Below are positions 26,898 through 35,544 of a stretch of DNA of 64,000 bases, one piece after another (position 1 is the stretch's first letter; each line of letters starts with the position of its first letter). Made by a program: the position numbers and the translations under genes. The stretch is from an uncultured Clostridia bacterium (GTDB lineage: Bacteria; Bacillota; Clostridia; Lachnospirales; CAG-274). The stretch is taken from positions 116,744 through 180,743 of the forward strand of contig CANRHR010000003.1 in assembly GCA_947630475.1 (NCBI GenBank). Direction: 5' to 3'. The notes under the pieces are model-generated. The model ran no database searches. It had not been told where the DNA came from and was given only the letters and a program-made list of their open reading frames with translations.

Positions 26898-28256
26898 TTA
26901 TCTCTTAAGATTTACAAGCTCCTGAAGCATTTCATCGGAAGTTGTTATAACTCTTGAATTTGCTTGGAAACCTCTTTGGGTTGTAATTACGTCAACAAAC
27001 TCTTGAGAAAGATCAACATTTGACATTTCAAGAGAGCCGCTTATAAACTCTCCGCCGTCAGCGGTAATATCGGAGCCTATGCCGTCAAAATCTCCCGAAT
27101 TTACGGTAGCCTCATAGAGGTTGCTTCCAACCTTTTGCAAGCCTGCAGGGTTTTTGAATTGCGCCACAGATATCTGACCGAGAATTTTTGTTTTTCCGTT
27201 AGTATAGCTTCCTGTTATTATGCCGTCGCTGCCAATAGAAAATCCTGAAAGCGCACCGGCAGCACATCCGTCTTTTGAAACCGCCGTAGCATCAGCCTTT
27301 GCATTAAACTGAGTTAAATCGGCAAAACTTATATTAACAGGATCGGCAAAGGTTGCGTTATATGACGGACCTGCTGCGCCTGCACCGCCGCCACCTGCTG
27401 CGCCTGCACCGCCGCCACCTCCTGCGCCTGCACCGGGAGTAACTGAAAGGCCTGTAAGAGCAAGCGAAGTTGTACCTGTCGGTTTGCCGTTTTCATCAAA
27501 TTGTATATTAATTGTATTAGGCGTAAAATTAAATGTAACTGTATTTTTAGAGTCGCCGTTTACAATTGCCGTTCCGTCTAAAGTAAATTTCCATGTGTTG
27601 TCTGCGCCTGTATAAGTAAATTTTCCGTTTACTTTATAAACATTTCCAAGGCTGTCATAAATCTGAATACCACATTCCTTTTCGGGGTTGGTATCTGGGT
27701 TAAGGTTTCCTTCAAAATTGATTGTTGATGTTACCTCAGGCTCTACATAAGATTTGCTTCCTCTGTAAAGATTAAGCCCCTGTACATTTGCCTGAACAAT
27801 TTTTTGCTGACCGGGATTATCCGGATCATCTTCAGCCTCCCAGCCGCAAACCATAAGTCCGTTTGAATCATGAAGATTACCCTCTTCATCAACCTCAAAG
27901 GCTCCCGCTCTTGTAAATTTATATCCTGTTGAATCGGAAACAATAAAAAATCCGTCGCCACTAATCATTATGTCATTTCCGTTGTCAGTTCTTTGAGTTG
28001 CGCCTGTTGTCATTATATTGCTTATAGCCGCAACAGTAGAGCCAAGACCAATCTGTTGAGCGTTTGTTCCGGATCTTCCGGAATCTTCATTTGCTCCCGT
28101 TGCTCCGCTTAAAGTTTGATTAAAAACATCACTGAATACAACGGTTGATCTTTTAAAGCCAACTGTATTTACATTTGAAATGTTGTTTGCGATAACGTCC
28201 ATCTTTGTTTGATGAACTCTCAGGCCGGAAACACCTGAGTACAATGATCTCATCAT
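26898..28256 (-). CDS. flgE: Flagellar hook protein FlgE
   Basis: A 452-residue hook subunit. It begins with the rod/hook family helix (MDVIANNISNVNTVGFKRS), has DIMISGDGFFIV in the core and ends with SNVDLSQEFVDVITTQRGFQ. Around residues 274-297 a Gly/Ala-rich stretch is encoded by a 24-base tandem repeat, which is unusual within a hook domain. It lies between the flg_new gene and flbD. It is exported as an early substrate and forms the flexible joint between rod and filament. Confidence 0.96.
   Translation of the reverse strand: MMRSLYSGVSGLRVHQTKMDVIANNISNVNTVGFKRSTVVFSDVFNQTLSGATGANEDSGRSGTNAQQIGLGSTVAAISNIMTTGATQRTDNGNDIMISGDGFFIVSDSTGYKFTRAGAFEVDEEGNLHDSNGLMVCGWEAEDDPDNPGQQKIVQANVQGLNLYRGSKSYVEPEVTSTINFEGNLNPDTNPEKECGIQIYDSLGNVYKVNGKFTYTGADNTWKFTLDGTAIVNGDSKNTVTFNFTPNTINIQFDENGKPTGTTSLALTGLSVTPGAGAGGGGGAGAAGGGGAGAAGPSYNATFADPVNISFADLTQFNAKADATAVSKDGCAAGALSGFSIGSDGIITGSYTNGKTKILGQISVAQFKNPAGLQKVGSNLYEATVNSGDFDGIGSDITADGGEFISGSLEMSNVDLSQEFVDVITTQRGFQANSRVITTSDEMLQELVNLKR
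27370..27435 (-). repeat. 24-base tandem repeat inside flgE
   Basis: Two full units and a partial third of a GC-rich 24-base repeat encode the peptide GGGGAGAA twice, preceded by GAGAGG. The GC content is far above that of the surrounding DNA, and the unit length keeps the reading frame, so copy number could vary without breaking flgE. Confidence 0.85.
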
Positions 28257-28331
28257 AATAAATTCCCTCCCATATCGCTGTAACCTATTTCGTCAGTCAT
28301 TCGGAAATAAAAGCCTCCAAAAAAGGTCCGG

Positions 28332-28718
28332 CTAGACAATTACAGCTCCGTCAATATTGGTAAATATATTACTGTCATTTTTTTGATTCATAGCAGTTAT
28401 AACAGTCCTGCTTTTTACGTTTATAACCAACGCCACGTTATCAACCAAAACAAGAGAATCTTTAATTCCTTTTTTATCGGCACATTCCACACCCTGTTCA
28501 ACTCTTTCAAGCTGTTCTTTTGACAAAGATATATCCCTATTGTTCATTCTCATTGAAGCGTGCTTTGAAAACTGCAAATTTGCAGTTTCAAGTTTTTGGC
28601 TTAAAACATTTTGAAAACTCACCTCATTAGAGCCATATGAATTTTCTCTTTTTGTATCATCAATGCCCTTATAGCCCAAAGAGTTAGGAATTATTCGATT
28701 TTTGTTATAAATCTGCAT
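28332..28718 (-). CDS. Flagellar operon protein flg_new (TIGR02530 type)
   Basis: A 128-residue protein of the conserved family found between flgD and flgE in Firmicutes. The characteristic core is seen: SFQNVLSQKL, FSKHASMRMNNRDISLSKEQ, then the domain with LVLVDNVALVINVKSRTVITAM. The function is not settled, though the constant position beside the hook cap and hook genes points to hook assembly. Ribosome site and spacing are normal. Confidence 0.88.
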   Translation of the reverse strand: MQIYNKNRIIPNSLGYKGIDDTKRENSYGSNEVSFQNVLSQKLETANLQFSKHASMRMNNRDISLSKEQLERVEQGVECADKKGIKDSLVLVDNVALVINVKSRTVITAMNQKNDSNIFTNIDGAVIV

Positions 28719-28742
28719 AAAATCACCGCCTGTAAAACGTTT

Positions 28743-29687
28743 CTATTTTATATCTTGCAAGTCGACTTCCTGTCCGCCAACAAGCAGATAAGGAACGCCC
28801 TTCCTTATAACTACGGAATCAACGATGCCCTCAACATCGGCTGAAGCAACATTTTTTCCTACATAAGACAAAGCGCTTAAAACAGAGCTTATATCCTGAA
28901 TTGTAACTTTATTTTCGCCAACAAGCAGATAAAGCTCATCACCGTTTACAATTCCTATATCATCGATTGTTCCGCTTATCATGTTTTCATCATTTATATA
29001 TGCGCTTATCTGAGAACCAAGCAAAAGACTGTCTTGAGAAACAGATACAACCTCGTATAAATAAACGTCCTTTCCTCCAACGCTTAATACCGGAGTATTG
29101 CCCACAAATTTGATAAAATCAACCTTACCCTCAACAAAGCCCTCTGCTTCAAGATTATCATTAATGGTTATTGCCTGAATAGTCTTTCCTATCAAGCTTA
29201 TAGCCTGATTAACGGAAGAATCAGAAGCCGCTGATGAAGCTCCGTAAACATACTGAACATCGCCATATTCCAATTCAACATCATTTACACTTACATAAGG
29301 CTTGCCGTTTTTCATGGTAACATAATCAACAACACCCTGTATTTCATCATATTTATTTTCTTCTTCATTATAGTAAGAAGCATAAACCTCTTTTCCTATA
29401 AGACCGTATGCCTGAGAAGCCGTCATTGTGGTATTAAGATTAGTCATTTGCTCAAGCGCCGTAAACTGTGCCATTTGAGCAACAAATTCAGTATTGTCCA
29501 TAGGCTCTAAAGGATCCTGATACTGAAGCTGAGTAAGCAAAAGCTTTAAAAAATCATCTTTTCCAAGCTCAGTTTTTACCTCACGCTTTTTATTGGCAGG
29601 ATTTTCGACAGCAGAGCCTTTAGAAGCATCTACGCCTATTCCGGCAGTGCTTTTATCTGAAATTCCGTTTGTGCCTGAAGTGCTCAT
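28743..29687 (-). CDS. flgD: Hook cap protein FlgD with four C-terminal repeats
   Basis: A 314-residue hook-capping protein. The conserved N-terminal part (residues 35-92: KDDFLKLLLTQLQYQDPLEP and NTEFVAQMAQFTALEQM) is followed by four related segments at about 95-148, 165-216, 222-268 and 274-314. They share the pattern LIGK-V, a central G-V-D-V stretch and PYLLVGG-V-L-DI. FlgD normally has one Tudor-like and one Ig-like domain here, so this is an expanded form. It sits between fliK and the flg_new gene. Confidence 0.92.
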   Translation of the reverse strand: MSTSGTNGISDKSTAGIGVDASKGSAVENPANKKREVKTELGKDDFLKLLLTQLQYQDPLEPMDNTEFVAQMAQFTALEQMTNLNTTMTASQAYGLIGKEVYASYYNEEENKYDEIQGVVDYVTMKNGKPYVSVNDVELEYGDVQYVYGASSAASDSSVNQAISLIGKTIQAITINDNLEAEGFVEGKVDFIKFVGNTPVLSVGGKDVYLYEVVSVSQDSLLLGSQISAYINDENMISGTIDDIGIVNGDELYLLVGENKVTIQDISSVLSALSYVGKNVASADVEGIVDSVVIRKGVPYLLVGGQEVDLQDIK

Positions 29688-29699
29688 ATTAATAACCTC

Positions 29700-31163
29700 C
29701 TATGCTGTGTAATTTACATTAGCCCCTACAACCTCGTTTTCTTTTACATAGTTTACTTCTTCCTGCTGCTCGGATTGAGCAATAATTTGACTTACTCTTG
29801 AGGATGTTTTTTCATTGGCGCTGTATTGATTTTTAAAATCCGCATCACTTTCGCCGGAGCCTACATTTACCTCCAACTGTGAAACCTCTACACCTGCATC
29901 TGAAAGAGCCTGCTTAAGCTGATTAAAGCCTGCTTCGATAATTTCTTTAACCCTTTGGCTTTCTGCGGTAATCTGAGCCGTCACTATGCCGTTATGAGAA
30001 GCTATTCTTAACGTAACGTCTCCCAATTCTTCGGGCTTTAATGAAATTTTAAGCTCTGTAACATCTTTGTTGATTCCCACTTTAACCTTATCTATAATTT
30101 GTTTTATGATTTCTGCGGTATCAACATTTTTTGTGCTCTCTGTTCTTAAAACAGCTTCATTAAGGGCTTTTGTAATGTTATCCATAACAACTCCCGCCAC
30201 ATTAACCTGAGAGCTTTCTCCCTTTGACAAAAAGCTTTGATTTTGAAAAAATCCTCCTGTATCGTCCTTTTCTGCTCCAGATGCAGAAACAACAACATTC
30301 AAATTATCGGCGCTTTTTTCTTCCTGATAAACAAAATTTTTGTCACTATTTTTTTCATATCTGTTTTTTGTTTCACTTAAATCGACTTCTTCAAGTGAAA
30401 CAGCTTGAGTAATTTCAGCGTTTGTGTCTGTTTTAAGCTTTTCAGAGCTGATATCTGTCTGATTCTCATCGGCTTTTACAATATCTGTCTGCTTAATTTC
30501 AGAAGTTTTTAAATTTTCTTCAAGCTTTGCTTGATTGCTTGCAAAATCAGCAAATTTTTCAGATTCTTCAAAAACATTTTTAATTTCTGACATAATGTCC
30601 TTAACTCCATCAACAGAAATTAAGTCAATAGGGCTTTCAACATCTGTAAGAGCCATCATAAAGCTTAAAAGATTATTTGCATCAATAAGATCTGAAGCTT
30701 CAAGCCCCGCCTTTTCAAGTGCCGCATTAATTTCATCAATACTCAAGCCGGTTTTATCGGCAATAGCTTTAACAATTTCTTCGTTAAGCTTCTGAGCATC
30801 TTCGGCTTTTTCCGAAACAGACGAATTATCATCTTTCTTTAATTCTGATTTTTTAACGCTCTTGGAATCCTCCGCCTTTTCTTTTTGAGAAGGATCACTC
30901 TGTCCAACACTTTTTTCGGCATCACTGTTTTCGGGTTTTGTAATTTCCTTGCTTTGATCGGCATCGGATTTTGTTTCGTAGCTTTTAGTTTTTGATGTTT
31001 TTTGGTTTTCTGTTTTTGAATACGACTTATCTTCAGCCCTGTCAAGATAGCTTTCAAAGCTGTCTTTTGGTTGTTTTTTAATGCTTGCCGATGAAACCGA
31101 AGACTTAAGATTAATCTCACTGTTTCCGGCATAGGTATTAAAAAACATTTTTGCTAAACCCAT
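29700..31163 (-). CDS. fliK: Hook-length control protein FliK
   Basis: A 487-residue secreted ruler. The N-terminal two thirds are low-complexity (Lys, Ser, Glu, Asp-rich) and probably unfolded, as the ruler model needs. The C-terminal Flg_hook domain (about 365-445) has the typical ELKISLKPEELGDVTLRI and VKEIIEAGFNQLKQALSDAG segments. GGAGGTGA seven bases upstream selects the ATG at 31161-31163 over a GTG three codons earlier. Confidence 0.92.
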   Translation of the reverse strand: MGLAKMFFNTYAGNSEINLKSSVSSASIKKQPKDSFESYLDRAEDKSYSKTENQKTSKTKSYETKSDADQSKEITKPENSDAEKSVGQSDPSQKEKAEDSKSVKKSELKKDDNSSVSEKAEDAQKLNEEIVKAIADKTGLSIDEINAALEKAGLEASDLIDANNLLSFMMALTDVESPIDLISVDGVKDIMSEIKNVFEESEKFADFASNQAKLEENLKTSEIKQTDIVKADENQTDISSEKLKTDTNAEITQAVSLEEVDLSETKNRYEKNSDKNFVYQEEKSADNLNVVVSASGAEKDDTGGFFQNQSFLSKGESSQVNVAGVVMDNITKALNEAVLRTESTKNVDTAEIIKQIIDKVKVGINKDVTELKISLKPEELGDVTLRIASHNGIVTAQITAESQRVKEIIEAGFNQLKQALSDAGVEVSQLEVNVGSGESDADFKNQYSANEKTSSRVSQIIAQSEQQEEVNYVKENEVVGANVNYTA

Positions 31164-31196
31164 TAACGTCACCTCCTTAATTTAATTAAATGTTGT

Positions 31197-31988
31197 TCAC
31201 TGCGGCGCCATTTGTCTGGCGCAGGCTGCAGCGTTGGCGGCCTCCATAGAAGAAAGTATATCGCCTCTCTGATCGCTGCTTATATTATTAAGTATTTGAA
31301 CAACCAACTCCATATCGGTACCCATCATTTCTTCAAGCACCTTTGCTGCGGCATCCTTTTTCATTCCTTCAAAAGTCTGCACATATTGCTTAAGCTCATC
31401 ATCCGACTGAGAAGCCTCCGCAATTTCTCTATATATACTCTCAGCCGTTTCAGGTTCTATGCTTTCATAAAACTTGCTGTAGGCTTCGGGGTCATTTTCA
31501 GCTATCATTCTGTCAAATTCTTCCTTTTCTTCGTTAAAGGCAAGCTGATTTGCTTCTATTTCCTGAAGTCTTTTCATTTCATCGTTAAGTTTTTTTATTT
31601 CATCATTAAGAGCTGCCTTTTCATCTTCCAAGGATTTATTTTCTTCATTCATAACCCTAATCTGAGAAGCTAATTCTTCTCTGCTTAATCCGCTAAATTC
31701 ATCGGCATTTTCTTCTTCCTGCTTTTCGGGGAGCATATTTTTAACAACCGGAATTTTTTCCAAATAATTTCTCAAATATTTTTCTCGTATATCACCTGCG
31801 TTAAAAACCAAAACAGCGATCAACAAACCAAAGATCACCGCAAGAAAAATCAGCTTAAATATACCGCCTTTTTTCTTTTTTTTGTCTTTTTTATCCTTTT
31901 TTTTCTTTTTCTTTTCTTTTGAAGGGACTTGGGCATCATTTTCATCGATCATTTCATCGCTGTTTTCAGCCTTAGTTTTAACTGCCAT
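31197..31988 (-). CDS. YlxF/MotE-like membrane protein with MgtE N-terminal fold
   Basis: A 263-residue protein found between fliJ and fliK in Firmicutes. A cytoplasmic Lys-rich stretch (residues 24-41) precedes a membrane helix (about 44-62), a long coiled coil (about 105-155) and a C-terminal domain like the MgtE N-terminal domain (SDDELKQYVQTFEGMKKDAA, then MELVVQILNNISSDQRGDIL). The equivalent in other bacteria is called YlxF or MotE, a possible chaperone for the stator. The Lys-rich run is encoded by an almost pure pyrimidine tract (31868-31920, + strand). Confidence 0.82.
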   Translation of the reverse strand: MAVKTKAENSDEMIDENDAQVPSKEKKKKKKDKKDKKKKKGGIFKLIFLAVIFGLLIAVLVFNAGDIREKYLRNYLEKIPVVKNMLPEKQEEENADEFSGLSREELASQIRVMNEENKSLEDEKAALNDEIKKLNDEMKRLQEIEANQLAFNEEKEEFDRMIAENDPEAYSKFYESIEPETAESIYREIAEASQSDDELKQYVQTFEGMKKDAAAKVLEEMMGTDMELVVQILNNISSDQRGDILSSMEAANAAACARQMAPQ

Positions 31989-32005
31989 ATCACAAACCTC
32001 CGCTT

Positions 32006-32449
32006 TCAGTCTTTGCCGCTGTACTGATAGCTTACAATTTCATCAGTAACCTTTTGCTCTTTTTTAAGAGATTCTTTCATATATTCTTCTTTATCTTTTT
32101 CTTTTAAGGTTTCAAGCATTTTACGGTTTTTCATTGCTTCAACAAGCTCAAGACGTTTGCTCTCCGCCTCGTTTTCAGCCTTTTTTATAACGTCGTTTTG
32201 TTTTTCTATTTTCTTTTTTACAAAATCTATGTATTTATTATAATTATTCAGCTCATTTGGTTTAACGCCGCCTAAAATGCTTTTTTTAAATGATAAGATA
32301 TTACTGTTTTTTTCATCTATAAGCTTCAATTTAACTTGTCTTTCTTCTTCAAGCCTGGCAAGACATTTGCCGTATTCAAGCTTTTTTTGTTCTTCTATTT
32401 TTTCTTTGATATCTAAATAGCCTTGAAGTCTGAATATAAATCCGGCCAC
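32006..32449 (-). CDS. fliJ: Flagellar export chaperone FliJ
   Basis: A 147-residue, fully helical coiled-coil protein rich in Lys and Glu. It begins FIFRLQGYLDIKEKIEEQKK, the family pattern. FliJ sits in the FliI hexamer and couples the ATPase to the FlhA ring. Order fliI-fliJ-ylxF and five bases to fliI are standard. Confidence 0.9.
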   Translation of the reverse strand: MAGFIFRLQGYLDIKEKIEEQKKLEYGKCLARLEEERQVKLKLIDEKNSNILSFKKSILGGVKPNELNNYNKYIDFVKKKIEKQNDVIKKAENEAESKRLELVEAMKNRKMLETLKEKDKEEYMKESLKKEQKVTDEIVSYQYSGKD

Positions 32450-32454
32450 TTAAA

Positions 32455-33765
32455 CTACTCCTTTACAATATCCATCATTGTTTCTAAAGTATTGTCAAAA
32501 TCAAAGCTTTCATCCGTGGCTTGAGTAAGAAAATCATTAACGGCGCTGTGTTTTTCTATGGCATAATCTATATCCGGATTGCTTCCTTTAACATATGCGC
32601 CAATATTGATAAGATCCTCTGCATCGGAATAAACAGCCATAGTTTTTTTCATTTCAAAAGCAGCCTTTTTATGTTCGTTTGAAATAATATCGCTCATAAC
32701 ACGAGATACGCTTGCCAACACATCTATAGCCGGATAATGATTTCTGTTTGCAAGCTTTCTGGATAAAACAATATGTCCGTCAAGAATACCTCTTGCCGTA
32801 TCTGTAACAGGCTCTGTAAAATCATCACCATCTACAAGTACCGTATATAATCCGGTTATGGATCCTTTTTCGGAAGTACCTGCCCTTTCCAAAAGCTTTG
32901 GCATAACCGAAAAAACAGACGGAGTAAATCCTCTTGAAACAGGAGGCTCCCCTGTTGCAAGACCTATTTCTCTCTGAGCCATTGCATATCTTGTAAGGCT
33001 ATCCATAAGCAAAAGTACATCTTTGCCCTTTTCTCTAAAATATTCAGCAATAGTTGTCGCAATTTCAGCCGCTTTAAGCCTTACTAAAGCCGGCTTATCG
33101 GATGTAGCTATAACAAGTACCGATCTTTTAAGACCTTTTTCACCAAGATCTTTTTCTATAAATTCCCTAACCTCTCTGCCACGCTCGCCTATAAGAGCTA
33201 TAACATTTATATCAGCCGACGTATTTCTTGCAATCATGCCCATAAGGGTACTTTTTCCAACGCCGGAACCTGCAAAAATACCTATACGCTGTCCTTTTCC
33301 TATTGTAAGCAAGCCGTCTATAGGCTTTACGCCTAAGCTTAGATGCTCTGTAATTCTTTTTCGCTTAAGCGGATCGGGAGGAGAATTACTTACAGAACAT
33401 TCTGTTTCAAAATTTATAGGTCCTTTTCCGTCCATAGGCTCTCCAAGTCCATCGAGGATTCTTCCCAAAAGCTCTGAGCCTACCCTTACAGAAAGAGGTT
33501 TATCCTGAGATTCAACAATACTGCCCGACCCTATTCCATCCATACTGCCAAGCGGCATAAGCAGAATTTTATTATCCCTAAAACCGACAACCTCAGCCCT
33601 TATGCCTCCAACATTCTTATTGCCCTTTATAATGCAGCAGCTGCCTACGCTAACATCAGGCCCTATTGACTCGATAGTCAGCCCAACAACCTGAGATACT
33701 CTGCCCAATCTTTTGATATACTCTTTTTCCAACACAATATTATATTTTGAAATATCAATTACCAT
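32455..33765 (-). CDS. fliI: Flagellar export ATPase FliI
   Basis: A 436-residue ATPase of the type III export apparatus. Walker A GIFAGSGVGKSTL, the GERGREVREFIE motif and Walker B DVLLLMDSLTRYAMAQREIG are all present, plus the family segment GEPPVSRGFTPSVFSVMPKL. The ATG at 33763-33765 is chosen because AGGTGA lies six bases upstream; a frame extending to 33870 runs into fliH and is rejected. Confidence 0.97.
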   Translation of the reverse strand: MVIDISKYNIVLEKEYIKRLGRVSQVVGLTIESIGPDVSVGSCCIIKGNKNVGGIRAEVVGFRDNKILLMPLGSMDGIGSGSIVESQDKPLSVRVGSELLGRILDGLGEPMDGKGPINFETECSVSNSPPDPLKRKRITEHLSLGVKPIDGLLTIGKGQRIGIFAGSGVGKSTLMGMIARNTSADINVIALIGERGREVREFIEKDLGEKGLKRSVLVIATSDKPALVRLKAAEIATTIAEYFREKGKDVLLLMDSLTRYAMAQREIGLATGEPPVSRGFTPSVFSVMPKLLERAGTSEKGSITGLYTVLVDGDDFTEPVTDTARGILDGHIVLSRKLANRNHYPAIDVLASVSRVMSDIISNEHKKAAFEMKKTMAVYSDAEDLINIGAYVKGSNPDIDYAIEKHSAVNDFLTQATDESFDFDNTLETMMDIVKE

Positions 33766-33770
33766 TAAAA

Positions 33771-34532
33771 TCACCTGTTTTCCAAGATATAATAAAGATT
33801 GCTTTTCACTTCTTTCAACTGCTGATCTATTCCGCAATCGATATTGCCAAAAGGGGTTTCTATCAAACAATCTCCTACATTCATAGATAAATCTTTTATA
33901 ATTTCTATATTTACGCTGCCCTCTCTGCTTGAAACAATATCGTCTTTATCATTAATTGCAGATTCATAATCATCGGCGGACACATGAATAAAAATATCGC
34001 CCATAATCTTTGTTTGTGACATACCTTTTTTTATTATGCACTTTATAACATCGGGATTTATAATTTTTGCATTGTTAAGAACTTTATCTATAACCTTAAC
34101 GACAAGTTCAATAAGCTCCGGTTCTATTCTTGAAAGTATTTCTTCTTTTTCAGCCTTGGCAGAGGCTAAGGTATTCTTAGCCTCTTTTTGTATAACCGCA
34201 GCTTCATCGGCGCCTTTTTTATAACCGGAGCTGTAACCTTCATCATAAGCATTTTTTTTAATTTCTTCGGCTTCTATAACAGCATTTTTATGCGCTTCGA
34301 TTAAAATATAATCGGCTTCTTTTCTGGCGTTTCCTATAACGCTGCCGGCTTGAGCCTTAGCTATTTCCAAAATGTCTTCGGGGGTTAACTCGCCGCCGTT
34401 TTCAGCAGTATAGTTTATCTCAAATTCATTGCTATTTTCATCTTCATCAATAACATTAAAATTTGGAATATCAATACTGACTTTATTTTCTTCATCAACG
34501 GTAAGGTTATTATACTTAATAATCTTAGACAA
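33771..34532 (-). CDS. fliH: Flagellar assembly protein FliH
   Basis: A 253-residue regulator of FliI. The middle is a coiled coil rich in Ala and Glu (about residues 55-125), and the C-terminal domain (about 130-250) has the FliH pattern with LVVKVIDKVLNN and FIHVSADDYESA. The start codon is TTG, overlapping the fliG stop; the GGAGGGG site lies inside fliG. FliH holds FliI at the C-ring. Confidence 0.9.
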   Translation of the reverse strand: MSKIIKYNNLTVDEENKVSIDIPNFNVIDEDENSNEFEINYTAENGGELTPEDILEIAKAQAGSVIGNARKEADYILIEAHKNAVIEAEEIKKNAYDEGYSSGYKKGADEAAVIQKEAKNTLASAKAEKEEILSRIEPELIELVVKVIDKVLNNAKIINPDVIKCIIKKGMSQTKIMGDIFIHVSADDYESAINDKDDIVSSREGSVNIEIIKDLSMNVGDCLIETPFGNIDCGIDQQLKEVKSNLYYILENR

Positions 34533-35538
34533 TTAATTCATCCCCTCCGCCTCTTGCGATAATAATTTCACCTGTATCTTGGAGCCTGCGGATAATATTA
34601 ACGATTTTCTGCTGTGCTTCTTCAACATCGGAGCGTCGAACAGGTCCCATAAATTCCATTTCTTCTTTTATCATCGAAGCAAGACGCTTTGAAAGATTTT
34701 GGAATATAATATTCTGTACATCTTCGCTTGAGCCTTTAAGAGCTATAGCAAGCTCTCTGTTGTCTATATCCTGACGAAGAACATTCTGTATTGAACGATT
34801 ATCGAGAGAAAGGATATCCTCAAATACAAACATTTTCTTTTTGATTTCTTCTGAAAGCTCAAGATCTTCTGTTTCAAGAGTTTCCATAATATTTTTCTCT
34901 GTAGCTCTGTCAACGGAGTTAAGAATTTCAACAATAGCATCAACGCCGCCCACATCGGCATAATCAGCCGTCATAATAGAAGAAAGCTTCTTTTCGAGAG
35001 TATTTTCGATTTCTTTTATAACATCAGGGCTTGTTCTGTCCATAAGCGCAACTCTTTTTGCCACATCAGCCTGTTTATCGGATTCAAGTGAAGCCAAAAT
35101 TTCAGCCGCCTGAGGAGGCTTAAGATAAGAAAGTATAAGCGCTATTGTCTGAGGATGTTCATTTTGTATAAAGTTTATAACCTGACTTATATCATCTTTT
35201 CTGATGAAATCAAACGGTCTTACCTGAAGAGAAACTGTAAGCTTATTAATAATTTCATGCGCTTTGTTCTCTCCGAGCGCTTTTTCAAGTATCTGCTTAG
35301 CATAAACTATACCGCCTTCGGTAATATATTGCTGAGCTATACAGATTTGATAAAATTCTTCTAAAACCTCTTCTTTTATATCAGGCATAACAGAGCTTAT
35401 ATTTGCAATTTCAAGAGTAAGTGCTTCTATTTCATCTTCTTTAAGATATTTAAAAATTTCGGCAGATTTTTCGGGCCCCAAAGAAATAAGCAGCATTGCA
35501 GCTTTTTCTTTGCCGTTATAATCATCTAATGCAGCCAT
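34525..35538 (-). CDS. fliG: Flagellar motor switch protein FliG
   Basis: A 337-residue C-ring protein that couples stator force to rotation. Features include KAAMLLISLGPEKSAEIFKYL at the start, EHPQTIALILSYLKPPQAAE in the middle domain and the C-terminal charged helix region with MVFE-type IKKKMFVFEDILSLDNRSIQ. Length and neighbours (fliF upstream, fliH overlapping downstream) are normal. Confidence 0.97.
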   Translation of the reverse strand: MAALDDYNGKEKAAMLLISLGPEKSAEIFKYLKEDEIEALTLEIANISSVMPDIKEEVLEEFYQICIAQQYITEGGIVYAKQILEKALGENKAHEIINKLTVSLQVRPFDFIRKDDISQVINFIQNEHPQTIALILSYLKPPQAAEILASLESDKQADVAKRVALMDRTSPDVIKEIENTLEKKLSSIMTADYADVGGVDAIVEILNSVDRATEKNIMETLETEDLELSEEIKKKMFVFEDILSLDNRSIQNVLRQDIDNRELAIALKGSSEDVQNIIFQNLSKRLASMIKEEMEFMGPVRRSDVEEAQQKIVNIIRRLQDTGEIIIARGGGDELIV

Positions 35539-35544
35539 AAATCA

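Noticed and set aside
31868..31920. Pyrimidine-rich tract as a regulatory or repeat element
   Set aside because: It is explained by the Lys-rich coding stretch of the YlxF-like protein.
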